From: M55B112 sp040903745
GTDB taxonomy: Bacteria; Bacteroidota; Bacteroidia; Bacteroidales; GCA-2748055
Reading direction: 5' to 3'
Length of the DNA: 64,000 bases
Assembly: GCA_040903745.1 (NCBI GenBank)
Contig: JBBDUV010000072.1
Coordinates: forward strand, 46,292 to 110,291
A model generated the notes under the pieces. It made no database searches, was not told the DNA's origin, and saw only the letters and a list, made by a program, of their open reading frames with translations. A program made the position numbers and the translations under genes. Of this stretch, positions 42,626-50,550 are shown piece by piece (position 1 is the stretch's first letter; the number at the start of each line of letters is the position of its first letter).

Positions 42626-43279
42626 TCACCTCACTTCATCGGCAAACAGCAAATGCCTGGATTTCAGTGCCCCTTTGGTTTGACCTGTATACCCATAAAC
42701 GTGAACGTAATACAGAGGCAGGGTTCTGGTCAGCGCAACCTTTTTTCCAGGCTCCTTCACTTTTTTCAAATGAGCAATAGATTCAATACGCATCCATCCA
42801 TCATAAATCCCACCTTTCACCAGTTTGTCATCAGAATAAGTAATCAGGAAATCTGCAGCAAGAACCTTTCCTGGCCAGGCATGGTATTCAACACCGTACC
42901 CGCTGCTGGGTGCAGGACTCCATGTGATGATTTTATGATTTCCTTTGAAAAAGGCATTTGCTCCAGGTAGTTTTTTCACAACATAGTCTTTGGGCAGTTG
43001 TACTTCAATTGTATACTCGCCATACTCCACCCCAACAACGGTTTTGGCAGGCAACTGGTACATCATAAATTCTTTGCCTGCGTTGGTTTTTATATTGGTT
43101 TTTATATCAAAGTCAAAAGAACCAACCGTGCTTAAGAATTCGGCACTGACACTATCAAGTGCTGCGGCTTTCGCTGCGGCAGCTGCGGCAGCTTTGGTAG
43201 CAGCTTCTTCTTCCTTGCTAACACACGCACTTAGTGCGATCAGAGCAAGAGTTGTCAGAATTAAAAATATCTGTTTCAT
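42626..43279 (-). CDS. Hypothetical lipoprotein with alanine-rich linker
   Basis: A 217-residue lipoprotein: signal MKQIFLILTTLALIALSAC with lipobox LSAC and the acceptor cysteine at residue 19. Next is a charged, alanine-rich linker (KEEEAATKAAAAAAAKAAAL), probably a helix or spacer. The remaining 170 residues alternate short strands and look like a compact beta domain (YGEYTIEVQLPKDYVVKKL, ITWSPAPSSGYGVEYHAWPG). I do not recognise the family. It ends exactly one base before the duplicated aspS tail and lies 167 bp downstream of the STAS gene on the same strand. Confidence 0.72.
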   Translation of the reverse strand: MKQIFLILTTLALIALSACVSKEEEAATKAAAAAAAKAAALDSVSAEFLSTVGSFDFDIKTNIKTNAGKEFMMYQLPAKTVVGVEYGEYTIEVQLPKDYVVKKLPGANAFFKGNHKIITWSPAPSSGYGVEYHAWPGKVLAADFLITYSDDKLVKGGIYDGWMRIESIAHLKKVKEPGKKVALTRTLPLYYVHVYGYTGQTKGALKSRHLLFADEVR

Positions 43280-43446
43280 AATTTGTCTATATATTTTGAT
43301 GTTTTAAAATTAAATTAAATTATCGATTCCGCAAATTAAATTCATTCATTCTGGTAAGTATTACATAACTATAGATATATGTTGTATTATTTACACATTA
43401 TTCAGCAGGAAACGGCTACCAATCAGTCATCCAGCTCCAATCCGAG

Positions 43447-43773
43447 TTATTCCCGTGCCTCAGGCGAAGGCAGAATTTCGAATCCATTATAGACATTCGT
43501 CTCGGACATAAGTTCCTGCACCTCATCGCCGACATTGCAGAGCTGGAACCGGCTCCCTTTGGCCTGTGAGATCTCCGCAGCAAGTTGCAGGGTACTGAAT
43601 CCCGAAGAGTCGATAAACCGGATTCCCGCCAGGTTAAAGACAACGTGCCTGCCAGGCACACTTACAAGGTCGCTCAACTGGTCCCTGATCAGCTCTGAAA
43701 ACAAGGTGTTGATTTTATTCACATGGTTGAGTGACACCATGAATCTTTCCTTTTCCTTCGCCACTTTTAACAT
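43447..43773 (-). CDS. STAS-domain protein (anti-sigma factor antagonist type)
   Basis: A 108-residue single-domain STAS protein. The signature is VVFNLAGIRFIDSSGFSTLQ, with the phosphorylatable Ser pair at residues 56-57, followed by the helix LAAEISQAKGSRFQLCNVGD and VQELMSETNVYNGFEIL. Such proteins switch partners when a serine kinase phosphorylates them, releasing a sigma factor or controlling another output. No kinase or phosphatase gene is in the window, so its partner is unknown. Downstream of aspS by 371 bp. Confidence 0.85.
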   Translation of the reverse strand: MLKVAKEKERFMVSLNHVNKINTLFSELIRDQLSDLVSVPGRHVVFNLAGIRFIDSSGFSTLQLAAEISQAKGSRFQLCNVGDEVQELMSETNVYNGFEILPSPEARE

Positions 43774-44144
43774 AATCCCAAATTTTTTAATTAATTACCC
43801 GGTTACGAAAATATAAATACTTTTCCCGGAAACCTGCTCATTACAACATACTTATCAACAATACAATAGCTTTTTTTCACATTCCGACCCAACTTCTGTC
43901 ACCCACCCCAACCTGTCATCTGCCAGCATCTGTCATTTCCATTGACCATTTCTCTCAAACCGATACAATATTTTATAATGAAACAGATCACTGCACAGAA
44001 GTTTCGGCTGACAACCAACCACATATTCTATTTATACTGTAACAAATATTTAAGGCAGGCACCTGCTTTTAAGACTTTTCATTCAACTTTTTCGTTGCAC
44101 GGTTTCCATCTGACCGGCCTCTTCGGCACTCGATCCATCCGATT
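43774..44144. other. Intergenic region between aspS and the STAS gene
   Basis: About 370 bp without a believable gene. It contains three 17-bp units starting with CTGTCA (43896-43946) and several A/T tracts. No clear TAnnTTTG box is seen for the STAS gene. Confidence 0.45.
43896..43946. repeat. Three CTGTCA direct repeats at 17-bp spacing
   Basis: CTGTCA occurs at 43896, 43913 and 43930, exactly 17 bp apart, the last two as CTGTCAT. They lie 120-180 bp upstream of the STAS gene (minus strand). The spacing is longer than the 11 bp of PhoB boxes. Role unknown. Confidence 0.4.
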
Positions 44145-45923
44145 CTATTCCGCCTGATTTGAAGCCCGTATCTCCTTCTCTTTTACCGTCAGAAACAATT
44201 CATCCAACTGCTCCTGCGAAATCGTAGAGGGTGTATCGATCATCACATCCCGGCCGGCATTGTTCTTCGGGAACGCGATGGTATCCCGGATCGAGTCGAG
44301 CCCCGCAAAGAGCGCCACCCACCGGTCGAACCCAAAGGCGATCCCGCCGTGCGGCGGTGCACCGTACCTGAAGGCGCCCATAAGAAATCCGAACTGCTTT
44401 GCTGCCTCCTCCCGGGTGAATCCCAAATTGTCGAACATCTGCTGCTGCAGCTCATCGTTGTGGATCCTGATCGATCCGCCACCGATCTCAACGCCGTTAA
44501 TCACCAGGTCGTAAGCGATGGCACGCACCTTTCCCGGATCGCTTTTAAACAGCTCCAGGTCCTCTTTATACGGACTGGTAAACGGGTGGTGCATGGCATG
44601 GAACCGTGCAGTCTCCTCGTCCCACTCCAGCAGCGGAAAATCGACAACCCACAACGGCTTGAACACATTTGGATCCATCAGCTCCAGCCTTCTGCCCATC
44701 TCCAAACGCAGCTCGCTAAGTGCCTTTCTCGTCAACTCAGTCTCCCCTGCCAGAATCAGCATCAGGTCGCCCGGCACCGCCCCCATCGCATCGGCCCACT
44801 GCTGCAGGTCATCCGGTGAGTAAAACTTGTCGACCGACGACTTAAAGGTTCCCGCCTCATTGTACTTCACGTACACCAAGCCCTTCGCCCCCAGCTGCGG
44901 CCGCTTTACAAAATCGGTGAGCTCATCAAGCTGCTTGCGAGAGTATTCAGCACATCCTTCAACGCAGATACCGCTTACATATTCGGCGGCATCAAAAACC
45001 TGAAATCCCTTCCCGGCCGTCAGTTCCTTTATATCGGTAATCTCCATGCCAAACCGCGTATCGGGCTTGTCATTCCCAAACCGGCGCATCGCTTCGGAGT
45101 AGGGAATTTTTGGATACTTCTCTGTGATCTCTACCCCCTTGATCGCCTTAAACAGGTGGTTCGAAAGGCCCTCAAACGCATCCAGCACATCATCGCGCTC
45201 CACGAACGACATCTCGCAGTCGATTTGCGTGAACTCAGGCTGACGGTCGGCGCGCAGGTCCTCATCCCTAAAGCACTTCACGATCTGGAAGTAGCGGTCG
45301 AATCCCGCCACCATCAGCAGCTGCTTGAAGGTCTGCGGTGACTGTGGCAGGGCGTAGAACTGTCCGGCGTTCATCCGCGACGGCACGACAAAATCGCGCG
45401 CTCCCTCGGGGGTTGACTTGATCAGCACCGGGGTCTCCACCTCGATAAATCGCTCGCCGCTGAGGTAGTTCCTGATCTCGATGGACATGCGGTGGCGTAG
45501 CTCCAGGTTCTTCCGCACCGTCTCCCGGCGCAGGTCGAGGTAGCGGTATCTCATCCGCAGCTCATCCCCCCCGTCGGTCTCCTTTTCAATGGTAAACGGC
45601 GGCACTTCAGAGCTGTTCAAAATGCTGAATGCGTTCACCAGGATTTCGATCTCCCCGGTCGGCATTTTCGGATTCTTGTTGCTCCGCTCGGCCACCACCC
45701 CCTCGACCCTGATCACATACTCCCTGCCCAGTTTCCTGGCGCTCCGGCAGAGCTCCGCGTCGGTCTCCATATTAAACACCAGCTGCGTGATCCCGTACCT
45801 GTCGCGCAGGTCGACAAAAGTCATCCCCCCCAGGTCGCGCGACCGCTGCACCCAGCCGCTCAAAACCACCTTTTTATCCACATATTTAATATTCAGCTCT
45901 CCACAAGTGTGTGTTCTGTACAT
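44145..45923 (-). CDS. aspS: Aspartyl-tRNA synthetase
   Basis: A 592-residue class II synthetase that charges tRNA-Asp. The N-terminal OB fold (VVLSGWVQRSRDLGGMTFVD) binds the anticodon; motif 2 is CFRDEDLRADRQPEFTQID, the flexible and GAD insertion domain follows, and motif 3 is GIAFGFDRWVALFAG. LPQSPQTFKQLLMVAGFDRY is the typical bacterial AspRS stretch. Length fits the bacterial type. The C-terminus QLDELFLTVKEKEIRAS has a second diverged copy at 42550-42624. Divergent from tadA, 68 bp apart. Confidence 0.97.
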   Translation of the reverse strand: MYRTHTCGELNIKYVDKKVVLSGWVQRSRDLGGMTFVDLRDRYGITQLVFNMETDAELCRSARKLGREYVIRVEGVVAERSNKNPKMPTGEIEILVNAFSILNSSEVPPFTIEKETDGGDELRMRYRYLDLRRETVRKNLELRHRMSIEIRNYLSGERFIEVETPVLIKSTPEGARDFVVPSRMNAGQFYALPQSPQTFKQLLMVAGFDRYFQIVKCFRDEDLRADRQPEFTQIDCEMSFVERDDVLDAFEGLSNHLFKAIKGVEITEKYPKIPYSEAMRRFGNDKPDTRFGMEITDIKELTAGKGFQVFDAAEYVSGICVEGCAEYSRKQLDELTDFVKRPQLGAKGLVYVKYNEAGTFKSSVDKFYSPDDLQQWADAMGAVPGDLMLILAGETELTRKALSELRLEMGRRLELMDPNVFKPLWVVDFPLLEWDEETARFHAMHHPFTSPYKEDLELFKSDPGKVRAIAYDLVINGVEIGGGSIRIHNDELQQQMFDNLGFTREEAAKQFGFLMGAFRYGAPPHGGIAFGFDRWVALFAGLDSIRDTIAFPKNNAGRDVMIDTPSTISQEQLDELFLTVKEKEIRASNQAE

Positions 45924-45991
45924 CGTTTATCGGTTTTTTCAGTAAATTGCCCAAAATATTCTGCGAAAATATAAAGAATTATTGAGGTACT

Positions 45992-46438
45992 ATGACATAT
46001 CCGCTCTTCTCTGACGAATATTTTATGAACGAGGCATTTAAGGAGGCGCAAAAGGCCTTTGAAGCCGACGAGGTGCCGGTAGGCGCCGTGGTGGTATCGG
46101 GTGAGCGCATTATTGCCCGGGGTTATAACATGACCGAGCAGCTGGGGGATGTGACCGCCCATGCGGAGATGATCGCCCTCACCAGCGCAGCAAATTTTTT
46201 GGGAGCCAAGTACCTGAATGACTGCTCCCTGTTCGTTACCCTCGAGCCCTGCCTGATGTGCGCCTCGGCTTTGAAGTGGGCACAGCTCGGAAGACTTGTT
46301 TTCGGAGCATCGGACGACAAGGCGGGGTACCATATCGTGGAGCAGCCGGTGCTGCACCCGAAAACAGAGATAAAATTCGGTGTGCTGGAGAAGGAGTGCG
46401 GCCGGCTGTTAAAAGATTTTTTCCGGGGAAAACGGTAA
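45992..46438 (+). CDS. tadA: tRNA-specific adenosine deaminase TadA
   Basis: A 148-residue zinc deaminase that converts A34 to inosine in tRNA-Arg. The zinc site is His57 with catalytic Glu59 in TAHAEMIAL, plus Cys87 and Cys90 in TLEPCLMCASAL. The N-terminus FMNEAFKEAQKAFEADEVPVG is the normal opening helix, and FGASDDKAGYH with a basic C-terminal helix (LLKDFFRGKR) contacts tRNA. It ends 5 bp before the convergent aroA. Confidence 0.93.
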   Translation: MTYPLFSDEYFMNEAFKEAQKAFEADEVPVGAVVVSGERIIARGYNMTEQLGDVTAHAEMIALTSAANFLGAKYLNDCSLFVTLEPCLMCASALKWAQLGRLVFGASDDKAGYHIVEQPVLHPKTEIKFGVLEKECGRLLKDFFRGKR

Positions 46439-46443
46439 GGGCT

Positions 46444-48063
46444 CTATGAAATTGTAAATCCGGCCCGCTCCAGATCCTTCCAGAAGGCGGGGTATGATTT
46501 GGTCACCACCTCCGGATCTTCGATAAGGATCTCTCCCCTCACCATCGCTGCCGGCGCAAAGGCCATCGCCATGCGGTGGTCGTGGTAGGTGGCGATCACC
46601 GGCTCCGCATCGGGGGTACACATCTTCCGGTTCCACGACAGCCAGGCCCCCGCCCCGTCCGCCTCCAACAGATACCCCAGCTTCCGCATCTCCGTCTGCA
46701 GCGCCACGATCCGGTCGGTCTCCTTGATCTTCAGCGTCTGCGTACCGGTAAACCTGAATGGAATTTCCTTCAAACAGAGCGCCACCGCCATCGACTGCAC
46801 GATATCCGGACAATTGGTGAAGTCATATTCGAACATTGATGAGGGTTCCACTCCTTTCGCCAGGCCGGACCCACCCGGTGACTTTTCCATCTCTGAGTCT
46901 TTCTGCTGATCTTTCAATTCATTTTCCATTGACTTTTCATCCGCCGACTGCAATCCTTTCTTATGATCGGCACCGCTCGATGCTTTCTCCTGTAGTCCGG
47001 ACCCATCTCCAGATTCCTCCTGCAGCCCGGATCCTTCCTGCGATTTTTCATGCAGACCTTCCCTATCTTGATAGTTTTTCTGCTGGCTGGGTTCTCCCGG
47101 CTGCACTTCCTTCTCTGGTTCTCCCCCTCTCTCCAAAATAACTTTCTCCCCGTCAAACACCGTCTTCATCCCCAACCTACCAAAAATCTCCGTCACCGCA
47201 CTATCCCCCTGCAAACTCCCCTCCCTCAAACCGGTAAGCTCCACCCTGCCCCTCTGCTCCAGGAACGCCATCGCATACCAATAGGACGCCGCGCTCCAGT
47301 CGGCCTCCACCCTGTACCTCCCATGCCTGTATTTTCCACGGGGGATCGCAATGTGGTTGCCGCTCCATAGACTTTCAGCACCGCACTCCCTCATCAGCGC
47401 CAGGGTCATTTTAATATACGACGCCGAAACGACCTCCCCCTGCAGCTCAAGGCGAAGTCCGCGTTTCATGGTGGGAGCGGTCATCAGGAGCGCACTTATA
47501 AACTGACTGCTGATCCCACCGTCGATCGCGATCTCACCCCCTTCCAGCTCTTTTCCGGAAATCTTTAGCGGGGGAAAACCCTCCTTTTCCGTGTAGCTGA
47601 TATCGGCGCCGAGGGACCTGAGGGCGTCGACGAGCGGACCAATCGGGCGCTGCTTCATCCGCGGGGAGCCGGTGAGCACCACCTCTCCCTTTTGCGTGCT
47701 GAAATAGGCCGTAAGGAACCGCATGGAGGTGCCGGCATGTCCAATATCGTGTACCGGTAATTTGGAAGAGTCCGTCCCGGTTTTTCTCTCCGAACCGGAA
47801 GGAGCCCCTGCAATTGCACCTGTTATTCCCTTCGTATTATCCGAAACCGCGGACGACCCCCCGTCCGTCCCTTTATGATCATTCGAACCGTGAAGGGCCC
47901 TGACCATCACATCCGTATCGTCAGAATCGGAGAGTCCCTCGGGAAGGCCGGCATTCCCGGAGAGCGCATGGATAATCAGCAGCCGGTTGGAGATGCTCTT
48001 GGAGGCCGGCAGCTGCACCGATGTGTTCAATACTGAAACTGGTCTGGAAATTTTATATATCAT
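46444..48063 (-). CDS. aroA: 3-phosphoshikimate 1-carboxyvinyltransferase with two large low-complexity insertions
   Basis: EPSP synthase, the shikimate-pathway enzyme joining shikimate 3-phosphate and phosphoenolpyruvate. All key blocks are present: QLPASKSISNRLLI, GHAGTSMRFLTAYF, GSPRMKQRPIGPLVDALRSL, DGGISSQFISALLM, EADWSAASYWYAMAF, FTNCPDIVQSMAVA, LKIKETDRI and YHDHRMAMAFAPAAM. The protein has 539 residues against about 410-430 normally. The excess lies in residues about 60-102 (Gly/Ser/Lys-rich) and 313-409 (Glu/Lys/Ser/Gly-rich, with repeated GSGLQE). Both sit between, not within, conserved blocks, so the enzyme is probably active. Confidence 0.94.
   Translation of the reverse strand: MIYKISRPVSVLNTSVQLPASKSISNRLLIIHALSGNAGLPEGLSDSDDTDVMVRALHGSNDHKGTDGGSSAVSDNTKGITGAIAGAPSGSERKTGTDSSKLPVHDIGHAGTSMRFLTAYFSTQKGEVVLTGSPRMKQRPIGPLVDALRSLGADISYTEKEGFPPLKISGKELEGGEIAIDGGISSQFISALLMTAPTMKRGLRLELQGEVVSASYIKMTLALMRECGAESLWSGNHIAIPRGKYRHGRYRVEADWSAASYWYAMAFLEQRGRVELTGLREGSLQGDSAVTEIFGRLGMKTVFDGEKVILERGGEPEKEVQPGEPSQQKNYQDREGLHEKSQEGSGLQEESGDGSGLQEKASSGADHKKGLQSADEKSMENELKDQQKDSEMEKSPGGSGLAKGVEPSSMFEYDFTNCPDIVQSMAVALCLKEIPFRFTGTQTLKIKETDRIVALQTEMRKLGYLLEADGAGAWLSWNRKMCTPDAEPVIATYHDHRMAMAFAPAAMVRGEILIEDPEVVTKSYPAFWKDLERAGFTIS
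46837..47127 (-). other. Low-complexity insertion 2 inside aroA
   Basis: About 97 codons of hydrophilic sequence rich in Glu, Lys, Ser, Gly and Gln, with internal repeats: EGLHEKSQEGSGLQEES then DGSGLQEKASSG then GLQSADEK. It lies between VFDGEKVILERG and FEYDFTNCPDIVQ, normally joined directly by a short strand turn. No membrane or catalytic motif is visible in it. Confidence 0.75.
47758..47886 (-). other. Low-complexity insertion 1 inside aroA
   Basis: About 43 codons (SNDHKGTDGGSSAVSDNTKG and following Gly/Ser/Lys/Thr-rich residues) separate the helix DDTDVMVRALHG from VHDIGHAGTSMRF. The family normally has a short link here. Confidence 0.65.
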
Positions 48064-48094
48064 CCGTTTGAATCTATGATATTTATCTGTTAAT

Positions 48095-48121
48095 TTACCG
48101 ATAAAGTATATTTATCGGTAA
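48095..48121. promoter_or_regulatory. Perfect 11-bp inverted repeat, candidate operator
   Basis: TTACCGATAAA (48095-48105) and TTTATCGGTAA (48111-48121) are perfect inverted copies with GTATA between. A related half-site, TTTATCTGTTAA, lies at 48082-48093. The site begins 31 bp upstream of the aroA start codon and is 243 bp upstream of proline dehydrogenase on the other strand. No T-run follows, so an operator is more likely than a terminator. The rest of 48064-48364 shows no gene. Confidence 0.6.
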
Positions 48122-48364
48122 TAAATCCGATATTTTTTACTCGTGAAATAACAGGTGCTCCTGCATATGAGTCAGCAAAGTCCTGCTTCCACCTCACATT
48201 TCAACCCGCCTCCATTTTACCCCTCCTGGAATTAAATGAAGCGGCCGCCGCACCGGCGTTCCCCCGGTAAAATTAATAAAAACCGGGGAGGAAATGTTTT
48301 AAAACTTGTTTAGCATCTGATTTTATCGTATTAACTTGCGATCCGATTAAATATCTGAACCACA

Positions 48365-49531
48365 ATGCTCGATTTTCAAAACACAGAAACTGCTTTTTCG
48401 ATTAAGTCCGACAGGGATATCAGACGGGCCTATTTCATGTATAAGATGATCTCGTACCCGTGGATCGTGAAGATCGCGAATCAGCTGATCAAGGTGGCGG
48501 CGGCCATCCGGTTTCCGATTAATTGGATCGTGAAGCCGACGGTGTATGCGCAGTTTTGCGGCGGGGAGACCATCGCCGATTGTGCGCCGGTGATTGATAA
48601 GATCAGGGGGGGTGGGGTCTATTCGATCCTCGACTACTCGGTGGAGGGGTCGGAAGATGACGCCCTGATTGAGCAGGCGCTGGAGGAGACGCTGAATGTG
48701 ATCGCTTATGCGGTAACGAATGACAGCATTCCGTTTACGGTGTTCAAGCCGACCGCTTTTGCAAAGAGTGATGCGCTGGAGGTACTGAGCGGTTCGGAGG
48801 AGCCCGATGAGGAGAGCAGGCGTGAGGGTGAGAAGTTCCGGGAACGGGTGGGCCGGCTTTGCGAAAGGGCCGCCAGGTACGGGATCCCCATTATGATCGA
48901 TGCGGAGGATTCATGGTACCAGGAGATTATCGACAGGGTGGTGATGGAGAATATGACGAAGTACAACAAGGAGAAACCGATCGTTTTCAACACCTACCAG
49001 ATGTACCGGCACGACCGGCTCGAGAGGTTGAAAAGGGACCACGCTGAGGCGAAGAAGGGGAAGTTCTTCCTGGGAGCGAAGTTTGTGCGGGGTGCTTACA
49101 TGGAAAAGGAGCGGGAGCGGGCCGAAGAGATGGGATATGAGGATCCGATACAGGTCGACAAGCCGGCGACTGACCGTGACTACAACCTGGCACTGAAATA
49201 TACACTGGAGCATCTGGACGATTTCGCAGTGTTTAACGGCACGCACAACGAGGAGAGCAGCCGGTACATGGCGGAGCTGATGGATGAGATGAAAATCCCG
49301 AGAAATGATGAACGCTGCTGGTTCTCTCAGCTGTACGGGATGAGCGACCATATAAGTTTCAACCTGGCGGCTGAGGGGTACAACGTGGCGAAGTATGTGC
49401 CATACGGACCGGTGAAATTCGTGCTGCCTTATTTGATGCGACGCGCTGAGGAGAACACGTCGGTAAAGGGACAGACCAGCCGTGAGCTGATGCTGCTGAC
49501 AAAAGAGAAAAAACGGCGAAGGAAGATATAG
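48365..49531 (+). CDS. Proline dehydrogenase
   Basis: A 388-residue FAD enzyme of the PutA/PRODH family that oxidises proline to pyrroline-5-carboxylate. The beta-barrel motifs are VYSILDYSVEGSED, FTVFKPTAF, GIPIMIDAEDSWYQ, IVFNTYQMYRHDRLERL, FFLGAKFVRGAYMEKERERA, FAVFNGTHNEES and YVPYGPVKFVLPYLMRRAEE split at Pro, ending ENTSVKGQTSRE. This is the short, single-function form common in Bacteroidetes. The second enzyme (P5C dehydrogenase) is not in the window, but gdhA at 54487 uses the glutamate produced. Confidence 0.93.
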   Translation: MLDFQNTETAFSIKSDRDIRRAYFMYKMISYPWIVKIANQLIKVAAAIRFPINWIVKPTVYAQFCGGETIADCAPVIDKIRGGGVYSILDYSVEGSEDDALIEQALEETLNVIAYAVTNDSIPFTVFKPTAFAKSDALEVLSGSEEPDEESRREGEKFRERVGRLCERAARYGIPIMIDAEDSWYQEIIDRVVMENMTKYNKEKPIVFNTYQMYRHDRLERLKRDHAEAKKGKFFLGAKFVRGAYMEKERERAEEMGYEDPIQVDKPATDRDYNLALKYTLEHLDDFAVFNGTHNEESSRYMAELMDEMKIPRNDERCWFSQLYGMSDHISFNLAAEGYNVAKYVPYGPVKFVLPYLMRRAEENTSVKGQTSRELMLLTKEKKRRRKI

Positions 49532-49693
49532 TCGGGGGCCTCTGCATGCTGCTGCAATATGGTGGCATTGCTCGACCTGTAGCTTAAAGAACAGGAAGAT
49601 GCTCTGCAAGTTTGTCACGGCTGAACCTTGATATTGAGCCAGGGCTGAACCTTCTCCCGTTAGAGTCCTGATCCCTGAACAAAGCTGATTATC
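49532..49693. other. Spacer after proline dehydrogenase
   Basis: No gene is seen between the proline dehydrogenase stop and the 38-bp repeat array. Part of it (from about 49656) looks like a further worn copy of the 38-bp unit. Confidence 0.4.
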
Positions 49694-49845
49694 GAGTTGA
49701 CTGTTTATGAATGGCGCCAATGGTGATCCCGGAATTGACAGTTTCTGAAAAGTGATGGTGCAGATCCCGGAGTTGACAGTGTCTGAAAAGTGATGGTGCA
49801 GATCCCGGAGTTGACAGTGTCTGAATGGTGAAGGTATGCCGGGAA
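49694..49845 (+). repeat. 38-bp tandem repeat, four units
   Basis: Units begin at 49694, 49732, 49770 and 49808, exactly 38 bp apart, each opening GAGTTGACAG or a close variant and ending near AGATCCCG. Units 2 and 3 are almost identical; 1 and 4 are diverged. The period is not a multiple of three. The last unit abuts the promoter at 49853. Confidence 0.8.
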
Positions 49846-49852
49846 AAATTCC

Positions 49853-49860
49853 TATCTTTG
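49853..49860 (+). promoter_or_regulatory. Promoter -7 box before the 159-residue membrane protein
   Basis: TATCTTTG fits TAnnTTTG and lies 19 nt before the ATG at 49880, giving a leader of roughly 12 nt. The expected -33 region falls in the last unit of the 38-bp repeat, without a clear TTG at 17-20 bp. Confidence 0.5.
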
Positions 49861-49879
49861 CTTTATAAGATCGGTATAC

Positions 49880-50359
49880 ATGAAAATTGACAACCAGAAG
49901 AATATTTACAGGATCTGGCTGCGAAAGATGGCTTTTACCATCGTATTCACAGCCTCCATTATCACGGTGATGTTCCTGAAGGTTTTTGACCATCCGGAAT
50001 CGCCGATAACCAAATACCATGTGATCATTGCCATTTCGGCAGTGTTCATAATAATTAGTACGATTGGTGTTCTCCGCAATCCCTATTACTTCTACTTCGA
50101 CGATTCCAAAGACATGCTGGTATTCAGGTACTATCCCGTCGGGATCTTCAACAGTAAAAAGAACTCCGTACAGATCCCAAAACAGCAGTTTGTAAAATAT
50201 GAGATCGTAAAATATTTTTTCGGTATGGAGGAAAAGCTGATTCTCTATCAGAACTATCGCAACAAGGTAGCCAAATACCCGCCGATTACCCTTTCTGCTG
50301 TTGACAAAGCCGACCGCGAAAAGCTAAAAAGAGCACTGCAAAACTACAGTGGGAAATAA
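49880..50359 (+). CDS. Small membrane protein with PH-like domain
   Basis: A 159-residue protein with a basic N-terminus (MKIDNQKNIYRIWLRKMAF), two membrane helices (about residues 17-36 and 46-65) and a soluble C-terminal part of strands and one helix (YYFYFDDSKDMLVFRYYPVG, KLILYQNYRNKVAKYPPITL, then DREKLKRALQNY). The order of strands and final helix resembles a bacterial PH-like domain (YcxB/DUF type), but this is only a fold guess. It stands alone between two repeat arrays. No function is known. Confidence 0.65.
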   Translation: MKIDNQKNIYRIWLRKMAFTIVFTASIITVMFLKVFDHPESPITKYHVIIAISAVFIIISTIGVLRNPYYFYFDDSKDMLVFRYYPVGIFNSKKNSVQIPKQQFVKYEIVKYFFGMEEKLILYQNYRNKVAKYPPITLSAVDKADREKLKRALQNYSGK

Positions 50360-50550
50360 TTGATCTTGCATTTTTGTATACTTTTCCTGGGAATTGTTGT
50401 GCGTTTATCTCTTAATTGCTGTCTTTCCTGATAATTGCTGTCCGTTTTTCCCGATAATCACTATCTGTTATCTAAAAAAATGTGTTTTTGCACGATATTT
50501 TCTTGCGGTAACACATTAAATGAATGTGGGGAATTGGTATGCACCTTACT
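50360..50550. other. Intergenic region before the repeat cluster
   Basis: AT-rich spacer. Three short variants of a CTGTCTTTCCTGATAATTG / GTCCGTTTTTCCCGATAATC-like phrase follow each other at about 50415-50470 (each near ATAATTGCTG or ATAATCACTA), suggesting a worn tandem repeat. No gene is seen. Confidence 0.35.

Noticed and set aside
43942..44157. 71-codon frame downstream of aspS
   Set aside because: Runs antisense into the aspS 3' end, odd composition, no family signal.
48911..50020. 369-codon open frame antisense to proline dehydrogenase and the 38-bp repeats
   Set aside because: It translates the repeat array (FSDTVNSGICTITFQ-like repeats) and the opposite strand of a clear enzyme gene; no promoter or domain.
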